Positions 50,066 to 58,491 of a stretch of DNA of 64,000 bases are shown here, in pieces. Made by a program: the position numbers and the translations under genes. This stretch comes from HK1 sp965215295 (lineage in GTDB: Bacteria > Pseudomonadota > Gammaproteobacteria > HK1), in NCBI GenBank assembly GCA_965215295.1, contig OZ244045.1:1302001-1366000 (forward strand), written 5' to 3'. Position 1 is the first letter of the stretch. Each line of letters opens with the position of its first letter. A model generated the notes under the pieces. The model was not told where the DNA came from. It did not search any database and saw only the letters and a program-made list of their open reading frames with translations.

Positions 50066-51685
50066 TCAGCGCCAGACGTCGTCCACTCGATCGTAGGCGC
50101 CGGCACGCAGATCATCGCCCTCCGCCCGGAGCACTTCTTTCCGGATGCGCTCGGACGGGGTGCGCGGCAGATCGTCGCGATACTTCCAGTACCGCGGCAC
50201 CTTGAAGCGCGCCAGCCGTTCGGCGCAGAACGCGCTCAACGCCGCGACCGTGGCGGCGTCTCGCGGCATGTCCTCGCACAGCACCACGTACGCCATCACC
50301 TCCTCACCGCGGAGGTCGTCCTCGACCGCGAGCACCGCGGCGAGCCGGACGCCGGGGTGGCGCATGATCACCCCCTCCACCTCCGCGGCCGCGATGTTTT
50401 CGCCGCTGCGACGAATCATGTCCTTGAGGCGCGTCAGGTAGTACAGCCGCCCGCGCTCGTCGCGGCGCACAACGTCACCGGTGTGGAGCCAGCCATTGCG
50501 GAACGCCTCGGTGGTGGCCTGCGGGTTGCGGTAGTAGCCGTCCATCAGCCCGACGCCGCGCAGCACGAGCTCGCCGGGCTCCCCGGCCGGCACCGGCCGA
50601 TCGTCCGCATCGACCACTCGCGCCTCGCGCCCCGGCATCGGCGTGCCGATGCAGCCGGTCCCGGCGGTATCGTCGTGATCGACCAGTTCCACCGCGATGT
50701 CGAGCCCGGACTCGGTCATGCCGAAGGCGTCGTACCACGGCACGCCCCAGCGCGTCTCGATGTCCGCGTGATCGGCCGGCGGGATCGCCGAGCAGACCAC
50801 GCGCTTCACGGAGTGTTCGCGGTCGAGCGGGGAAGGCGGAGCGTTGAGCATCAGCTTCGGCATCACCCCGAGGCAGTAGAACCACGTCACCCGATATGCG
50901 TGCACCTTGTTCCAGAACGTCGACGGGTGAAACCGGTCGAGCACGACGAGGGTCGCGCCCGAGAGCAGGGCCACTGCGAGGTTCCACTGGGGATCGACGT
51001 AGTGGAAGGGTTGCGAGGTCAGGATCATGTCGGTGTCGTCGAGCCCGTCGTGCAGGACCACGACCCGCCACGCAAAGCGCATGAACCACGAGTTCGAGAG
51101 CATGCAGCCCTTGGGCTCGCCGGTCGTACCCGACGTGTACTGCACGTTGACCAGGGTGTCCGCGTCGATGTCGCCGGTGGGTGGCGCGTCGCCTGCGTGC
51201 GCCTCGACGAGCGCCGCGAGGTCGCGGGTGTGTCCGCCCGCTTCGCCATCGACGCACAGGATCTCGAACACCGCCCCGATCGAAGCGCGCACTTCGAGCA
51301 GCAACGGCACGAGCTCCCGCATCGTGAGCACCGCGCGGACCTGTGCGTGATCGAGCACGAATTCCGTGTCCGCAGTGCGATATCCGGGGTTGAGGGGCAC
51401 GGTCACCGCGCCGGCCCTCGCGATCCCGAGCCATGCGAGTGGCCATTCCGCCCGGTTCGGCAACATGATCGCGACGCGGTCGCCTCGGTGGACCCCGATA
51501 CCGGCCAGCGCCGCAGCGATGCGGTCCACCCGCGAAGCGACCTCGGAGAACGTGATCGACTCGCCCGTCTCGTCGAACACGAGCGCGGCGCGGTCCGGCC
51601 AGCGCGCGCCCGCGCGTTGCAGCGCCGTCATCAGATCGAGCACCGCATTCGCGGGGAGCTCGCGCACCGTGTCGAGGGGCGCCAC
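50066..51685 (-). CDS. AMP-dependent acyl-CoA ligase
   Basis: 539 residues from a proposed GTG at 51685 (7 bases after the hydratase stop); no ATG lies near the family start. Adenylation motifs: YTSGTTGEPKG, YDAFGMTESG, GELVLRGVGLMDGYY, WLHTGDVVRRDERG and RLKDMIRRSGENI, with the C-terminal KVPRYW and the Lys in IRKEVL. It activates a carboxylic acid (fatty acid, carnitine-like or aromatic) to its CoA thioester. The downstream partner is an enoyl-CoA hydratase, so a short catabolic acyl-CoA operon is likely. The last 41 bases are duplicated at 48675. Confidence 0.9.
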   Translation of the reverse strand: MAPLDTVRELPANAVLDLMTALQRAGARWPDRAALVFDETGESITFSEVASRVDRIAAALAGIGVHRGDRVAIMLPNRAEWPLAWLGIARAGAVTVPLNPGYRTADTEFVLDHAQVRAVLTMRELVPLLLEVRASIGAVFEILCVDGEAGGHTRDLAALVEAHAGDAPPTGDIDADTLVNVQYTSGTTGEPKGCMLSNSWFMRFAWRVVVLHDGLDDTDMILTSQPFHYVDPQWNLAVALLSGATLVVLDRFHPSTFWNKVHAYRVTWFYCLGVMPKLMLNAPPSPLDREHSVKRVVCSAIPPADHADIETRWGVPWYDAFGMTESGLDIAVELVDHDDTAGTGCIGTPMPGREARVVDADDRPVPAGEPGELVLRGVGLMDGYYRNPQATTEAFRNGWLHTGDVVRRDERGRLYYLTRLKDMIRRSGENIAAAEVEGVIMRHPGVRLAAVLAVEDDLRGEEVMAYVVLCEDMPRDAATVAALSAFCAERLARFKVPRYWKYRDDLPRTPSERIRKEVLRAEGDDLRAGAYDRVDDVWR

Positions 51686-51692
51686 TGCCGGG

Positions 51693-52472
51693 CTACGACG
51701 ATCGCGAGCGCCCGCGTTCCGACCCGCGCTCGATACGCATGCAGGTCTCCGGATCGCGCATGGCCGCGACCACCGACGCGGCCTCCGCATCGAGCGCCGC
51801 TTCGATCGCGGCGCGGTGCGGATCGACCAGCCCACGCTTCAACGCCCGTCGGGCCGGCGCGGGGAGTTCCGCGAGCGCCCGGGCCCGCGCGATCGCGGTG
51901 TCGAGCAGGACATTGCGCGGGACGACCTCGCTCGCGAGCCCGCAGTCGAGAAGTTCCGCCGCGTCGTACTTGCGTGACGTGTAGAGCATCTCCCGCGCAA
52001 TCGCGGGTCCCACCTGCAGCGGCAGCAGGCAGGTCGCCGCCCCGCTCGGGTAGAGCCCGATCTTCAGCTCGGGGAAGAACCCCCGTGCGTCATCCGACCA
52101 CACCGAGAAGTCGCAATTGAGCGGCCATGAAAACGCGCCGCCGACCGCCCAGCCATGCACCGCCGCGACCACCGGCGTATCGCCGAACACGAGATGGCGC
52201 GTGACCTGCTGGATGGCACTGACGAAGCCGGTGATCGTCCCCTCGTCCGCATCGAGCATCGATCGTTGCTCGACGAGGTCATCACCGGCGCAGAACGCGC
52301 GTCCCGCGCCGGTCAGCACGATGGCGCCGATCCGATCGTCCGTGTTCGCCCGTTCGAGCGCCGCGTTCAGGCCGGCGAGCAGCGCCGGGTTGATGGCATT
52401 GAGCCGCGCCGGGCGGTTCAACGTGATGACGCAGATGCCGTCGTCGTCGACACTGAGGACCGTTTCGCTCAC
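51693..52472 (-). CDS. Enoyl-CoA hydratase/isomerase-family protein
   Basis: 259 residues from GTG at 52472, with GGAG upstream. Crotonase fold: ITLNRPARLNAIN, the oxyanion-hole loops GAGRAFCAGDDL and VHGWAVGGAFSWPLNCDF, and FFPELKIGLYPSG. The hydratase/isomerase set acts on trans-2-enoyl-CoA; carnitine racemase-like members share these motifs and often sit beside an acyl-CoA ligase. Which reaction is used here is not decided by the residues. It is followed after 7 bases by the ligase. Confidence 0.88.
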   Translation of the reverse strand: MSETVLSVDDDGICVITLNRPARLNAINPALLAGLNAALERANTDDRIGAIVLTGAGRAFCAGDDLVEQRSMLDADEGTITGFVSAIQQVTRHLVFGDTPVVAAVHGWAVGGAFSWPLNCDFSVWSDDARGFFPELKIGLYPSGAATCLLPLQVGPAIAREMLYTSRKYDAAELLDCGLASEVVPRNVLLDTAIARARALAELPAPARRALKRGLVDPHRAAIEAALDAEAASVVAAMRDPETCMRIERGSERGRSRSS

Positions 52473-52493
52473 CGAACTCCGCTCACGGCACGA

Positions 52494-52652
52494 TCAGGGA
52501 TGCCGACATCCCGGGCGGCGCAGGCCGAGCAGTTCGACCTGCCGGTCCGCCTGCGCCTGCTTGACGAAGCCCCGCCGGAACCGTGCCCGGGGCCGGAACG
52601 GCAGGGGATGGGCGACGGCGGTGCCCGAACGCTCGGAGATGGTCCGCTCCAT
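52494..52652 (-). CDS. Possible 52-residue protein
   Basis: A short frame with ATG at 52652 preceded by GGAGGCGACGA, a good ribosome site, ending 21 bases before the hydratase start. The product is Arg/Gln-rich (FRPRARFRRGFVKQAQADRQ) with no recognised domain. It could be a small regulator or leader of the hydratase-ligase operon, or a chance frame. Evidence rests only on the ribosome site and position. Confidence 0.3.
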   Translation of the reverse strand: MERTISERSGTAVAHPLPFRPRARFRRGFVKQAQADRQVELLGLRRPGCRHP

Positions 52653-52682
52653 TCGTCGCCTCCGTACTCCGGATCGATTTTG

Positions 52683-52701
52683 TCACACCCGACGCACCGG
52701 G
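52683..52701. repeat. Left 19-bp direct repeat of the toxin-antitoxin island
   Basis: TCACACCCGACGCACCGGG, identical to 54807-54825. It looks like an attachment-site duplicate: the right copy is the last codons and stop of the mug-like gene, and this copy marks the far edge of the lower-GC insert. Confidence 0.8.
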
Positions 52702-52947
52702 ATACACTCGAGACAAGCTTCAAGTCTGCTCAAGAGGAGCCTTGCGCAGTTGATCGATGTTGCGTGCGAAGTCGGCGTTCTGAAGCTCGACATCAAGAAG
52801 TTCAGTCACGGCTTGCGCGATTTCCGAAACCGCATCCACCCGCACGAGCAGATGGTCCCGAGTTTCACACCGGATGAACACGCCGCCAAGGTGTGCTTCC
52901 AAGTCCTGAAGGGCGCTCTGGCGAGCTTGGCGGGGAAGTGCCCATGA
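52702..52947 (+). pseudogene. 5'-truncated gene preceding the antitoxin-like gene
   Basis: The open frame ending at 52947 encodes SLLKRSLAQLIDVACEVG, then KLDIKKFSHGLRDFRN and HPHEQM, a conserved-looking helical C-terminus that I recall from hypothetical proteins, but it has no start codon or N-terminus. It begins immediately after the 19-bp repeat, so the island edge cut it. Its TGA overlaps the next ATG (ATGA), showing that it was once translationally coupled to the XRE-ImmA gene. Confidence 0.6.
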
Positions 52948-54092
52948 TCCGCATCCCCGTCAATCCCGAGCTTCTGCGTTGGGCGCGCGAGCGCGCCGGG
53001 ATTGCGCAGGAAGATTTGGCGGGGAAGTTCAAGAAGTTGCCCGAATGGGAGAGCGGCGAGCTTCAGCCGACCTTGAAGCAACTGGAAGCGTTCGCCCGCG
53101 CTGTCCATGTACCTTTCGGCTACCTGTTCCTCCACGAGCCTCCCGACGAGAGTCTCCCGATCGCCGATTTCCGCACCATCGCGGACACGGCAAGGGACAG
53201 AGCGAGCCCGGATCTGATCGACACGCTCTACGCCATGCAGCGGCGGCAGGCGTGGCTGCGTGAGCACCTCGTCGAGAGCGAAGCGGAGCCATTGGCCTTC
53301 GCGGCAAGCGCCCGTCTTGCGGACGACCCCGGTGCGGTGGGTCGCGAGATGCGGTGTACCCTCGGCCTGGACGAGGGTTGGGCGGCGGGAGTGCGCAGTT
53401 GGCAGGATGCCGTGAACGAGCTGCGTCGCATGATCGAAAGGCTCGGCGTGATGGCTGTGATCAACGGCATCGTCGGCAACAATACGCACCGTCGGCTGAG
53501 CGTGGCGGAGTTTCGCGGGTTCGCGCTCACGGATCATTACGCACCCTTGATTTTCGTGAATGGCGCGGATGCGAAATCCGCCCAAATGTTCACGCTGGCT
53601 CACGAGCTGGCGCACATCTGGCTCGGCGAAGGAGGGCTTTCCGGTTTCGAGAGCCTGCTTCCCGGCGGCACGGACGTGGAAGATTGGTGCAACCGGGCAG
53701 CGGCCGAATTCCTCGTGCCATCGCGCGAATTGCGGGAGCGCTGGATACAGGCCAAGCGGGAACCGGATCCCTTCGAGGCCCTTGGTCGGTCGTTCAAGGT
53801 GAGCCCGGTGGTCGCGGCCCGTCGAGCCATGGATCTCAAGCTCGTTGAGCGCCGCGCCTTCTTCGAATTCCATGAGCACTACATCAACCGGGAACACCGG
53901 GGCGGCACGACACCGTCCGGAGGCGACTTCTACAACAACCAGAATGCGCGTGTCGGCAAGCTTTTCGCGACCCATGTAATGGGAGCAGCGATGGGGGGCG
54001 AAATCGGTTTCAGGGAAGCCTATGAGCTGACCGGCCTCCGAGGCGGAACGTTCCAGGACTACGCCGGTAAACTGGGCATCCGGCTTCCCTGA
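52944..54092 (+). CDS. XRE-ImmA/IrrE (COG2856-type) regulator-peptidase
   Basis: 382 residues from ATG at 52944, with GGGGAAG upstream. Residues ~6-60 form an XRE helix-turn-helix (LRWARERAGIAQEDLA then LPEWESGELQPTLKQLEAFA). A COG2856 metalloprotease-like domain follows with HELAH at 220-224 (zinc-site motif HExxH) and the segment DWCNRAAAEFLVPSREL. These proteins are paired with toxins or control mobile elements. The downstream gene overlaps by one base and encodes a DUF4411 PIN-like protein, a known pairing. GC content is visibly lower than in flanking genes. Confidence 0.88.
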   Translation: MIRIPVNPELLRWARERAGIAQEDLAGKFKKLPEWESGELQPTLKQLEAFARAVHVPFGYLFLHEPPDESLPIADFRTIADTARDRASPDLIDTLYAMQRRQAWLREHLVESEAEPLAFAASARLADDPGAVGREMRCTLGLDEGWAAGVRSWQDAVNELRRMIERLGVMAVINGIVGNNTHRRLSVAEFRGFALTDHYAPLIFVNGADAKSAQMFTLAHELAHIWLGEGGLSGFESLLPGGTDVEDWCNRAAAEFLVPSRELRERWIQAKREPDPFEALGRSFKVSPVVAARRAMDLKLVERRAFFEFHEHYINREHRGGTTPSGGDFYNNQNARVGKLFATHVMGAAMGGEIGFREAYELTGLRGGTFQDYAGKLGIRLP

Positions 54093-54619
54093 TGGCGGAT
54101 CAGACGACATACCTTGTGGACTCCGACGTCCTCATCACCGCAAAGAATCTGTATTACGCGTTCGATCTCTGCCCCGGATTTTGGAAAGCCTTGCTTCATT
54201 ATCACGGAGAGAACCGGATTTTCAGTGTTGACAGAGTGCGAAACGAGCTGCTCGCCGGTCGCAGTGACGAGGATCTGTTTCAGTGGGTGAAGAAGGATGT
54301 CCCGGAAGAATTCTTCCTGCCGGTCGATACCGGTGAGGTGGCGCGCGTCTATACGGAAATCATGATGCGGGTTCAACGCCATCCAAACTACTTCGACCAT
54401 GCGAAGGCGAAATTCGCGACAGGTGCGGATGGCTGGCTCGTAGCCTGTGCGCAGGTGCGCGGTGCAACCGTTGTGACGAACGAGCAGCCTGCCCCGGCGT
54501 CCAGGAAAGACGTGAAACTGCCGGACGTCTGCGACGAGTTCAAGGTTCCTCGGCAAAACACGTTCGTCATGCTTCGAGCATTGGGAGCGCAGTTCGATTG
54601 GACGGGAGGGGTCGAGTGA
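54092..54619 (+). CDS. DUF4411 (PIN-like) putative toxin
   Basis: 175 residues starting at 54092, TGATG overlap with the upstream gene. The PIN-like fold is indicated by YLVDSDVLITAKN at the N-terminus and the later GADGWLVACAQVRGATVVTNEQ, which supply acidic residues for a metal-dependent nuclease. Family members sit beside XRE-COG2856 genes and have been proposed as type II toxin components. The pair would form a small toxin-antitoxin or defence module. Toxicity has not been inferred from sequence beyond family membership. Confidence 0.83.
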   Translation: MADQTTYLVDSDVLITAKNLYYAFDLCPGFWKALLHYHGENRIFSVDRVRNELLAGRSDEDLFQWVKKDVPEEFFLPVDTGEVARVYTEIMMRVQRHPNYFDHAKAKFATGADGWLVACAQVRGATVVTNEQPAPASRKDVKLPDVCDEFKVPRQNTFVMLRALGAQFDWTGGVE

Positions 54620-54806
54620 GCCTCGTCAGCAGTCGGTAGCGCCGCTCGCCCTTCACGTTCGTGACGTAGAAGTCACTGCGGTCGCGGGCAGGTCGTCTCG
54701 CTCAATCGCCGCGAAGGCTCCAACCCCTCGCGGCATCGGCGTTTCAAGCCGGTAGCGGTGTGCAGGGCAACGCTACCCCTCTCGACCCCGATCGGGGTTC
54801 GGGTGC
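54620..54806. other. Island tail between DUF4411 gene and mug
   Basis: 187 bases. It contains the perfect palindrome ACCCCGATCGGGGT at 54785-54798, just before the 19-bp repeat. No tRNA, integrase or CRISPR array is visible. The palindrome may act as a bidirectional terminator or recombination site. Confidence 0.5.
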
Positions 54807-54825
54807 TCACACCCGACGCACCGGG
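54807..54825. repeat. Right 19-bp direct repeat within the mug 3' end
   Basis: Second copy of TCACACCCGACGCACCGGG. On the minus strand it forms the final codons CCG-GTG-CGT-CGG-GTG-TGA of the mug-like gene, so insertion leaves the gene product intact. Confidence 0.8.
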
Positions 54826-55364
54826 TGCTTCACGGGTGGAAGGAATTCGGCGAGCGCGTCGAACCACCGCACGAGCGCCGGGAGCGCATGGGCGGCGTTG
54901 GCGGGACTTGGATTCGGGGTGACGAAGACGCGGGCGCGGCCGACGGTCTCTCGCTGCGGCCCCCATTCGGCCTTTCCGGCAGCGTTCCATCCCGCGTGAC
55001 GGGCGAATGCGCGCCACGCCTGCGCGCCCTGGAACCATACGACGGCCGGCTCGAAGCGGAGGACGAGAGCCTCCAGGCGCGCCGCGCCCTCGCGATACTC
55101 GCGGGCACGAAGCTCCGCGCTGCCGGCGGTGGGACGCTTGACGATGTCGGTGAAGCCGATCCCGTAGCGCTCGACGAGCACGCCGATGGCATCGGGACCG
55201 GGCTCGAGCGGCGCATCGACCAGCCGCGACGCATTGAGGGCGGGCCAGAACCGGTTGCGGGGGTTCGCGAAGTAGAACCCCATCCGCACCGAGGGCAGCG
55301 ACGGATTGATGCCGACCGCGAGCGCGCGGAGTCCCTCGCGAACCGCATCGGGAAGTGTCTTCAT
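54807..55364 (-). CDS. mug: Mug-like G:T/U mismatch-specific DNA glycosylase
   Basis: 185 residues from ATG at 55364 (an upstream ATG at 55391 would add 9 residues). The N-terminal GINPSLPSVRMGFYFANPRNRFW is the Mug/TDG signature, with catalytic Asn20 in GINPS, followed by TDIVKRPTAGSAEL and the late VTPNPSPANAAH. It removes uracil or ethenocytosine from mismatched DNA. Its 3' end contains the 19-bp repeat bounding the adjacent island. Confidence 0.85.
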   Translation of the reverse strand: MKTLPDAVREGLRALAVGINPSLPSVRMGFYFANPRNRFWPALNASRLVDAPLEPGPDAIGVLVERYGIGFTDIVKRPTAGSAELRAREYREGAARLEALVLRFEPAVVWFQGAQAWRAFARHAGWNAAGKAEWGPQRETVGRARVFVTPNPSPANAAHALPALVRWFDALAEFLPPVKHPVRRV

Positions 55365-55496
55365 CGCTTCATGCGACCCGCGTTGGTGCATTGTGGAATA
55401 CAATCGCTTCGTTCCGGTGCGGGCGCCGCGCCCGACCCGCGGTGCGTTCGAGCCGGTGTCGAGCGTAACCCGTTGACGTTCCGTGATCGGCGACGG

Positions 55497-55512
55497 TGGC
55501 ACGGCACGTGCA
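55497..55512 (+). promoter_or_regulatory. Candidate sigma-54 promoter for the PII gene
   Basis: TGGCACGGCACGTGCA matches the -24/-12 consensus TGGCACG-N4-TTGCA with one mismatch (GTGCA). It lies about 35 bases before the ATG at 55547, so transcription would start near 55524. PII genes are often sigma-54 controlled. Confidence 0.5.
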
Positions 55513-55546
55513 CAGGTGGCTACCGGGTATCCAGGGAGAAGTATCC

Positions 55547-55885
55547 ATGCATCTCGTCACCGCGATCATCAAACCGTTCAAGCTCGACGACGTGCGGGCC
55601 GCGTTGTCGGAGATCGGCATCCAGGGCATGACCGTCACCGAGGTCAAGGGGTTCGGCCGGCAGAAAGGGCACACCGAACTCTATCGGGGCGCCGAATACG
55701 TGGTGGACTTCCTGCCGAAGATCAAGCTCGAGGTCGCGGTCGACACAACGCGGCTCGACGAGGTGATCGAGACCATCACCACCGCCGCGCGGACCGGCAA
55801 GATCGGCGACGGCAAGATCTTCGTCGCCTCGCTCGAAAACGTGGTGCGCATCCGTACCGGAGAGATGGCCGCCGAGGCACTCTGA
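55547..55885 (+). CDS. glnK: Nitrogen regulatory protein PII (GlnB/GlnK)
   Basis: 112 residues from ATG at 55547, with GGGAGAAG upstream. The T-loop HTELYRGAEYVVDFLPKIK contains the uridylylation Tyr51, the B-loop is AARTGKIGDGKIFV, and the C-loop region is RIRTGE. The trimer senses ATP/ADP and 2-oxoglutarate and controls ammonium transport and glutamine synthetase. Distinction between GlnB and GlnK rests on context; no amtB is next to it, so the symbol is tentative. Confidence 0.92.
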   Translation: MHLVTAIIKPFKLDDVRAALSEIGIQGMTVTEVKGFGRQKGHTELYRGAEYVVDFLPKIKLEVAVDTTRLDEVIETITTAARTGKIGDGKIFVASLENVVRIRTGEMAAEAL

Positions 55886-56383
55886 GGAGCGCCCCGCTCC
55901 GGGACGGCAACGGCGCCGTTCCGAGCGCCGGGGCGGCGCGTTCCGGGCACTGAGGCGGCCCGAACGGGAGCGGTTCGGGCTCCACCGGCGCCTGCAACGC
56001 CGCGGCATCGCGCCGGACGCTCATCGACAAACCGGCGCCCTGTCCCTCGCCACGACTGCCGGACGAGCCGCAGGTTCGACGCCGATGCCGGCGCTCATCG
56101 ACAAACCGGCGCCCTGTTCCTCGCCATACCCCGCCGGCGCCCGCGACACCGGGCGGACGCCGGGCGGCGGGCCAACCCCCCGGTCCGAATCGCCGTGCCG
56201 CGCTCCTCGCGCCGTCACATCCGCCGCACCACGTCTATAATTCCCGCCCCGAACTCCCCGGACGCGGAGGTCCGGCCAAGGCGGACGCGCGCCGTGCGCA
56301 CCATCCGGCAGCCTCCCGGGTGGCGGGCTGGCGCGCCGGCCCGCCGGACGAGGCCGGCGCCCCGCCGCGCAGGAGCATTGCGG
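55886..56383. repeat. PII-leuC gap with a 74-bp-spaced repeat
   Basis: 498 bases. The segment GCTCATCGACAAACCGGCGC, continuing ~15 bases more, occurs at 56019 and again at 56093 (spacing 74), with one difference (tccc versus ttcc). The leuC promoter should also lie here. No terminator or leader peptide was assigned. Confidence 0.75.
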
Positions 56384-57787
56384 ATGAAGAAGCCACGCAC
56401 GTTGTTCGAGAAGATCTGGGACAGCCACGTCGTCGCGACCGAGGAAGACGGCACCTGCCTGCTCTACATCGACCGGCACCTCACCCACGAGGTGACGACG
56501 CCGCAACCCTACGAGGGGCTGCGCCAGGCCGGACGCGGGGTGCGCCGCCCGGACGCGACCCTCGCGGTCATCGACCACAACATCGCCACCGACCGTGAAG
56601 AAGGCATCGGCGAGGACTCGCAGCTCCAGATCGACACCCTGATCCGCAACTGCGAGGAGTTCGGCGTCGATCTGTTCCACTTCGACGACCCGCGCAACGG
56701 GATCGTCCACATCATCGGCCCCGAGCAGGGCTTCACCCTGCCGGGGACCACCATCGTGTGCGGCGACAGCCACACCGCGACCCACGGCGCGTTCGGTGCC
56801 CTCGCCTTCGGCATCGGCACCTCGGAGGTCGAGCACGTGCTCGCGACGCAGACCCTCATCCAGGCGCCGGCGAAGGCGATGCGCATCACCGTCGACGGCG
56901 CCCTGCCGTTCGGCTGCACCGCGAAGGACCTCATCCTCGCGATCATCGCGAAGCTCGGGACCGCCGGCGGCACCGGCCACGTCGTCGAGTACGCCGGCCC
57001 CGCCATCAAGGCGCTCTCGATGGAGGGGCGGATGACGGTGAGCAACATGACCATCGAGGCCGGGGCGCGGGCCGGGCTCGTCGCGCCCGACGAGAAGACG
57101 TTCGCCTACCTCGAAGGCCGCCCGATGGCTCCGAAGGGCGATCTCTGGCGCCGGGCGGTGGAGTACTGGAAGACCCTGCCCTCGGACCCGGGGGCCCGGT
57201 ACGCGAAGGAAGCGACCCTGGACGTCTCCGAGATCGTCCCCCTGACCACCTGGGGCACGAGCCCCGAGGACGTCGTGCCGATCACCGGCACGGTCCCCGA
57301 CCCGTGCAGCGCCCCGACCGAGGAGAAGCGCGCGAGCATGCGGCGCGCCCTGGACTACATGGGGCTCGCGCCGGGGACGAGGATGGCCGACGTCGCGATC
57401 GACCGGGTGTTCGTCGGCTCGTGCACGAACGGCCGGATCGAGGACCTGCGCGAGGTCGCCGCGGTCGCGAAGGGCCGCAAGGTCGCGGGCGGGGTGCGCG
57501 CGATGATCGTCCCCGGTTCCGGCCTGGTGAAGCGCCAGGCCGAGGAGGAAGGTATCGCGGACGTGCTGATCGCGGCCGGCTTCGAGTGGCGGGAGCCGGG
57601 TTGCTCGATGTGCCTCGCGATGAACACCGACCGGCTCGAGCCCGGCGAGCGCTGCGCATCGACGACCAACCGCAACTTCGTCGGCCGCCAGGGCCGCGAC
57701 GGGCGCACCCACTTGCTGAGCCCGGCGATGGCCGCCGCCGCCGCGGTCACCGGCCGGCTGACCGACGTGCGGGAGCTGGTGCGGTGA
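56384..57787 (+). CDS. leuC: 3-isopropylmalate dehydratase large subunit LeuC
   Basis: 467 residues from ATG at 56384, with AGGAG upstream. Aconitase-family motifs: YIDRHLTHEVT, VIDHNIATD, VCGDSHTATHGAFGALAFG, and the 4Fe-4S cysteines in VGSCTNGRIEDL and GCSMCLAMN, then STTNRNFVGRQG. It isomerises 2-isopropylmalate to 3-isopropylmalate in leucine synthesis with LeuD. Upstream in-frame codons are Arg/Pro-rich and not family sequence. Confidence 0.97.
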   Translation: MKKPRTLFEKIWDSHVVATEEDGTCLLYIDRHLTHEVTTPQPYEGLRQAGRGVRRPDATLAVIDHNIATDREEGIGEDSQLQIDTLIRNCEEFGVDLFHFDDPRNGIVHIIGPEQGFTLPGTTIVCGDSHTATHGAFGALAFGIGTSEVEHVLATQTLIQAPAKAMRITVDGALPFGCTAKDLILAIIAKLGTAGGTGHVVEYAGPAIKALSMEGRMTVSNMTIEAGARAGLVAPDEKTFAYLEGRPMAPKGDLWRRAVEYWKTLPSDPGARYAKEATLDVSEIVPLTTWGTSPEDVVPITGTVPDPCSAPTEEKRASMRRALDYMGLAPGTRMADVAIDRVFVGSCTNGRIEDLREVAAVAKGRKVAGGVRAMIVPGSGLVKRQAEEEGIADVLIAAGFEWREPGCSMCLAMNTDRLEPGERCASTTNRNFVGRQGRDGRTHLLSPAMAAAAAVTGRLTDVRELVR

Positions 57788-57824
57788 CCAGCCCGCCGCG
57801 CCCCCGTAACCAAGGAACTGCCCG

Positions 57825-58460
57825 ATGGAAAAATTCACGAAGCTGACCGGCGTCGCGGCGCCGATGGACGCCATCAACGTCGACACCGACCAGATCATCC
57901 CGAAGCTGCACCTGCGCACCATCAAGCGGACCGGGCTCGGGAAGGTCCTCTTCGACGAGCTGCGGTTCCACCCCGACGGGACGGAGAAGCCGGAGTTCAT
58001 CCTGAACCGGGCGCCCTACCGCAACGCCGTCATCCTCGTGGCCGGGGACAACTTCGGCTGCGGCTCGTCGCGCGAGCACGCGCCCTGGGCCCTGCTCGAC
58101 TTCGGGATCCGCTGCATCCTCTCCACGAGCTTCGCCGACATCTTCTACAACAACTGCTTCAAGAACGGCATCCTGCCCGTCACGGTCGCGCGGGACGAGC
58201 TCGACGCCCTGATGGCCGACGCCTCGGACCCGGAGAACCCCGTGCTCACCGTGGATCTCGAAGCGCAGGAGATCACGCGGCCGAACGGCGTCGTCCTGGG
58301 CTTCGCGATCGACGAGTTTCGGCGTCATTGTCTGCTCGACGGCCTCGACGACATCGGACTCACGATGCAGAAGGTGGACCGGATCGATGCGTTCGAGGCG
58401 AGGCAGCGCGAGGAGCAGCCCTGGCTGTACCTCCGAGGCCGGCGGCCGGCGCCCTCGTGA
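57825..58460 (+). CDS. leuD: 3-isopropylmalate dehydratase small subunit LeuD
   Basis: 211 residues, 37 bases after leuC. Swivelling-domain signatures: VDTDQIIPKLHLRTIKRTG, GDNFGCGSSREHAPWAL and FADIFYNNCFKNGILP. It completes the LeuCD enzyme. leuB and leuA do not follow here, unlike many gammaproteobacterial leu operons; a glycosylation set begins instead. Confidence 0.97.
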   Translation: MEKFTKLTGVAAPMDAINVDTDQIIPKLHLRTIKRTGLGKVLFDELRFHPDGTEKPEFILNRAPYRNAVILVAGDNFGCGSSREHAPWALLDFGIRCILSTSFADIFYNNCFKNGILPVTVARDELDALMADASDPENPVLTVDLEAQEITRPNGVVLGFAIDEFRRHCLLDGLDDIGLTMQKVDRIDAFEARQREEQPWLYLRGRRPAPS

Positions 58461-58491
58461 CGGCATCGGCCCTGCCGTGATCGTCCGAGGC

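Noticed and set aside
54620..54806. Possible CRISPR repeat or tRNA after the DUF4411 gene
   Set aside because: Segments such as GGCGTTTCAAGCC and GGGGTTCGGG looked suggestive, but there is no second repeat at a spacer distance and no cloverleaf can be formed.
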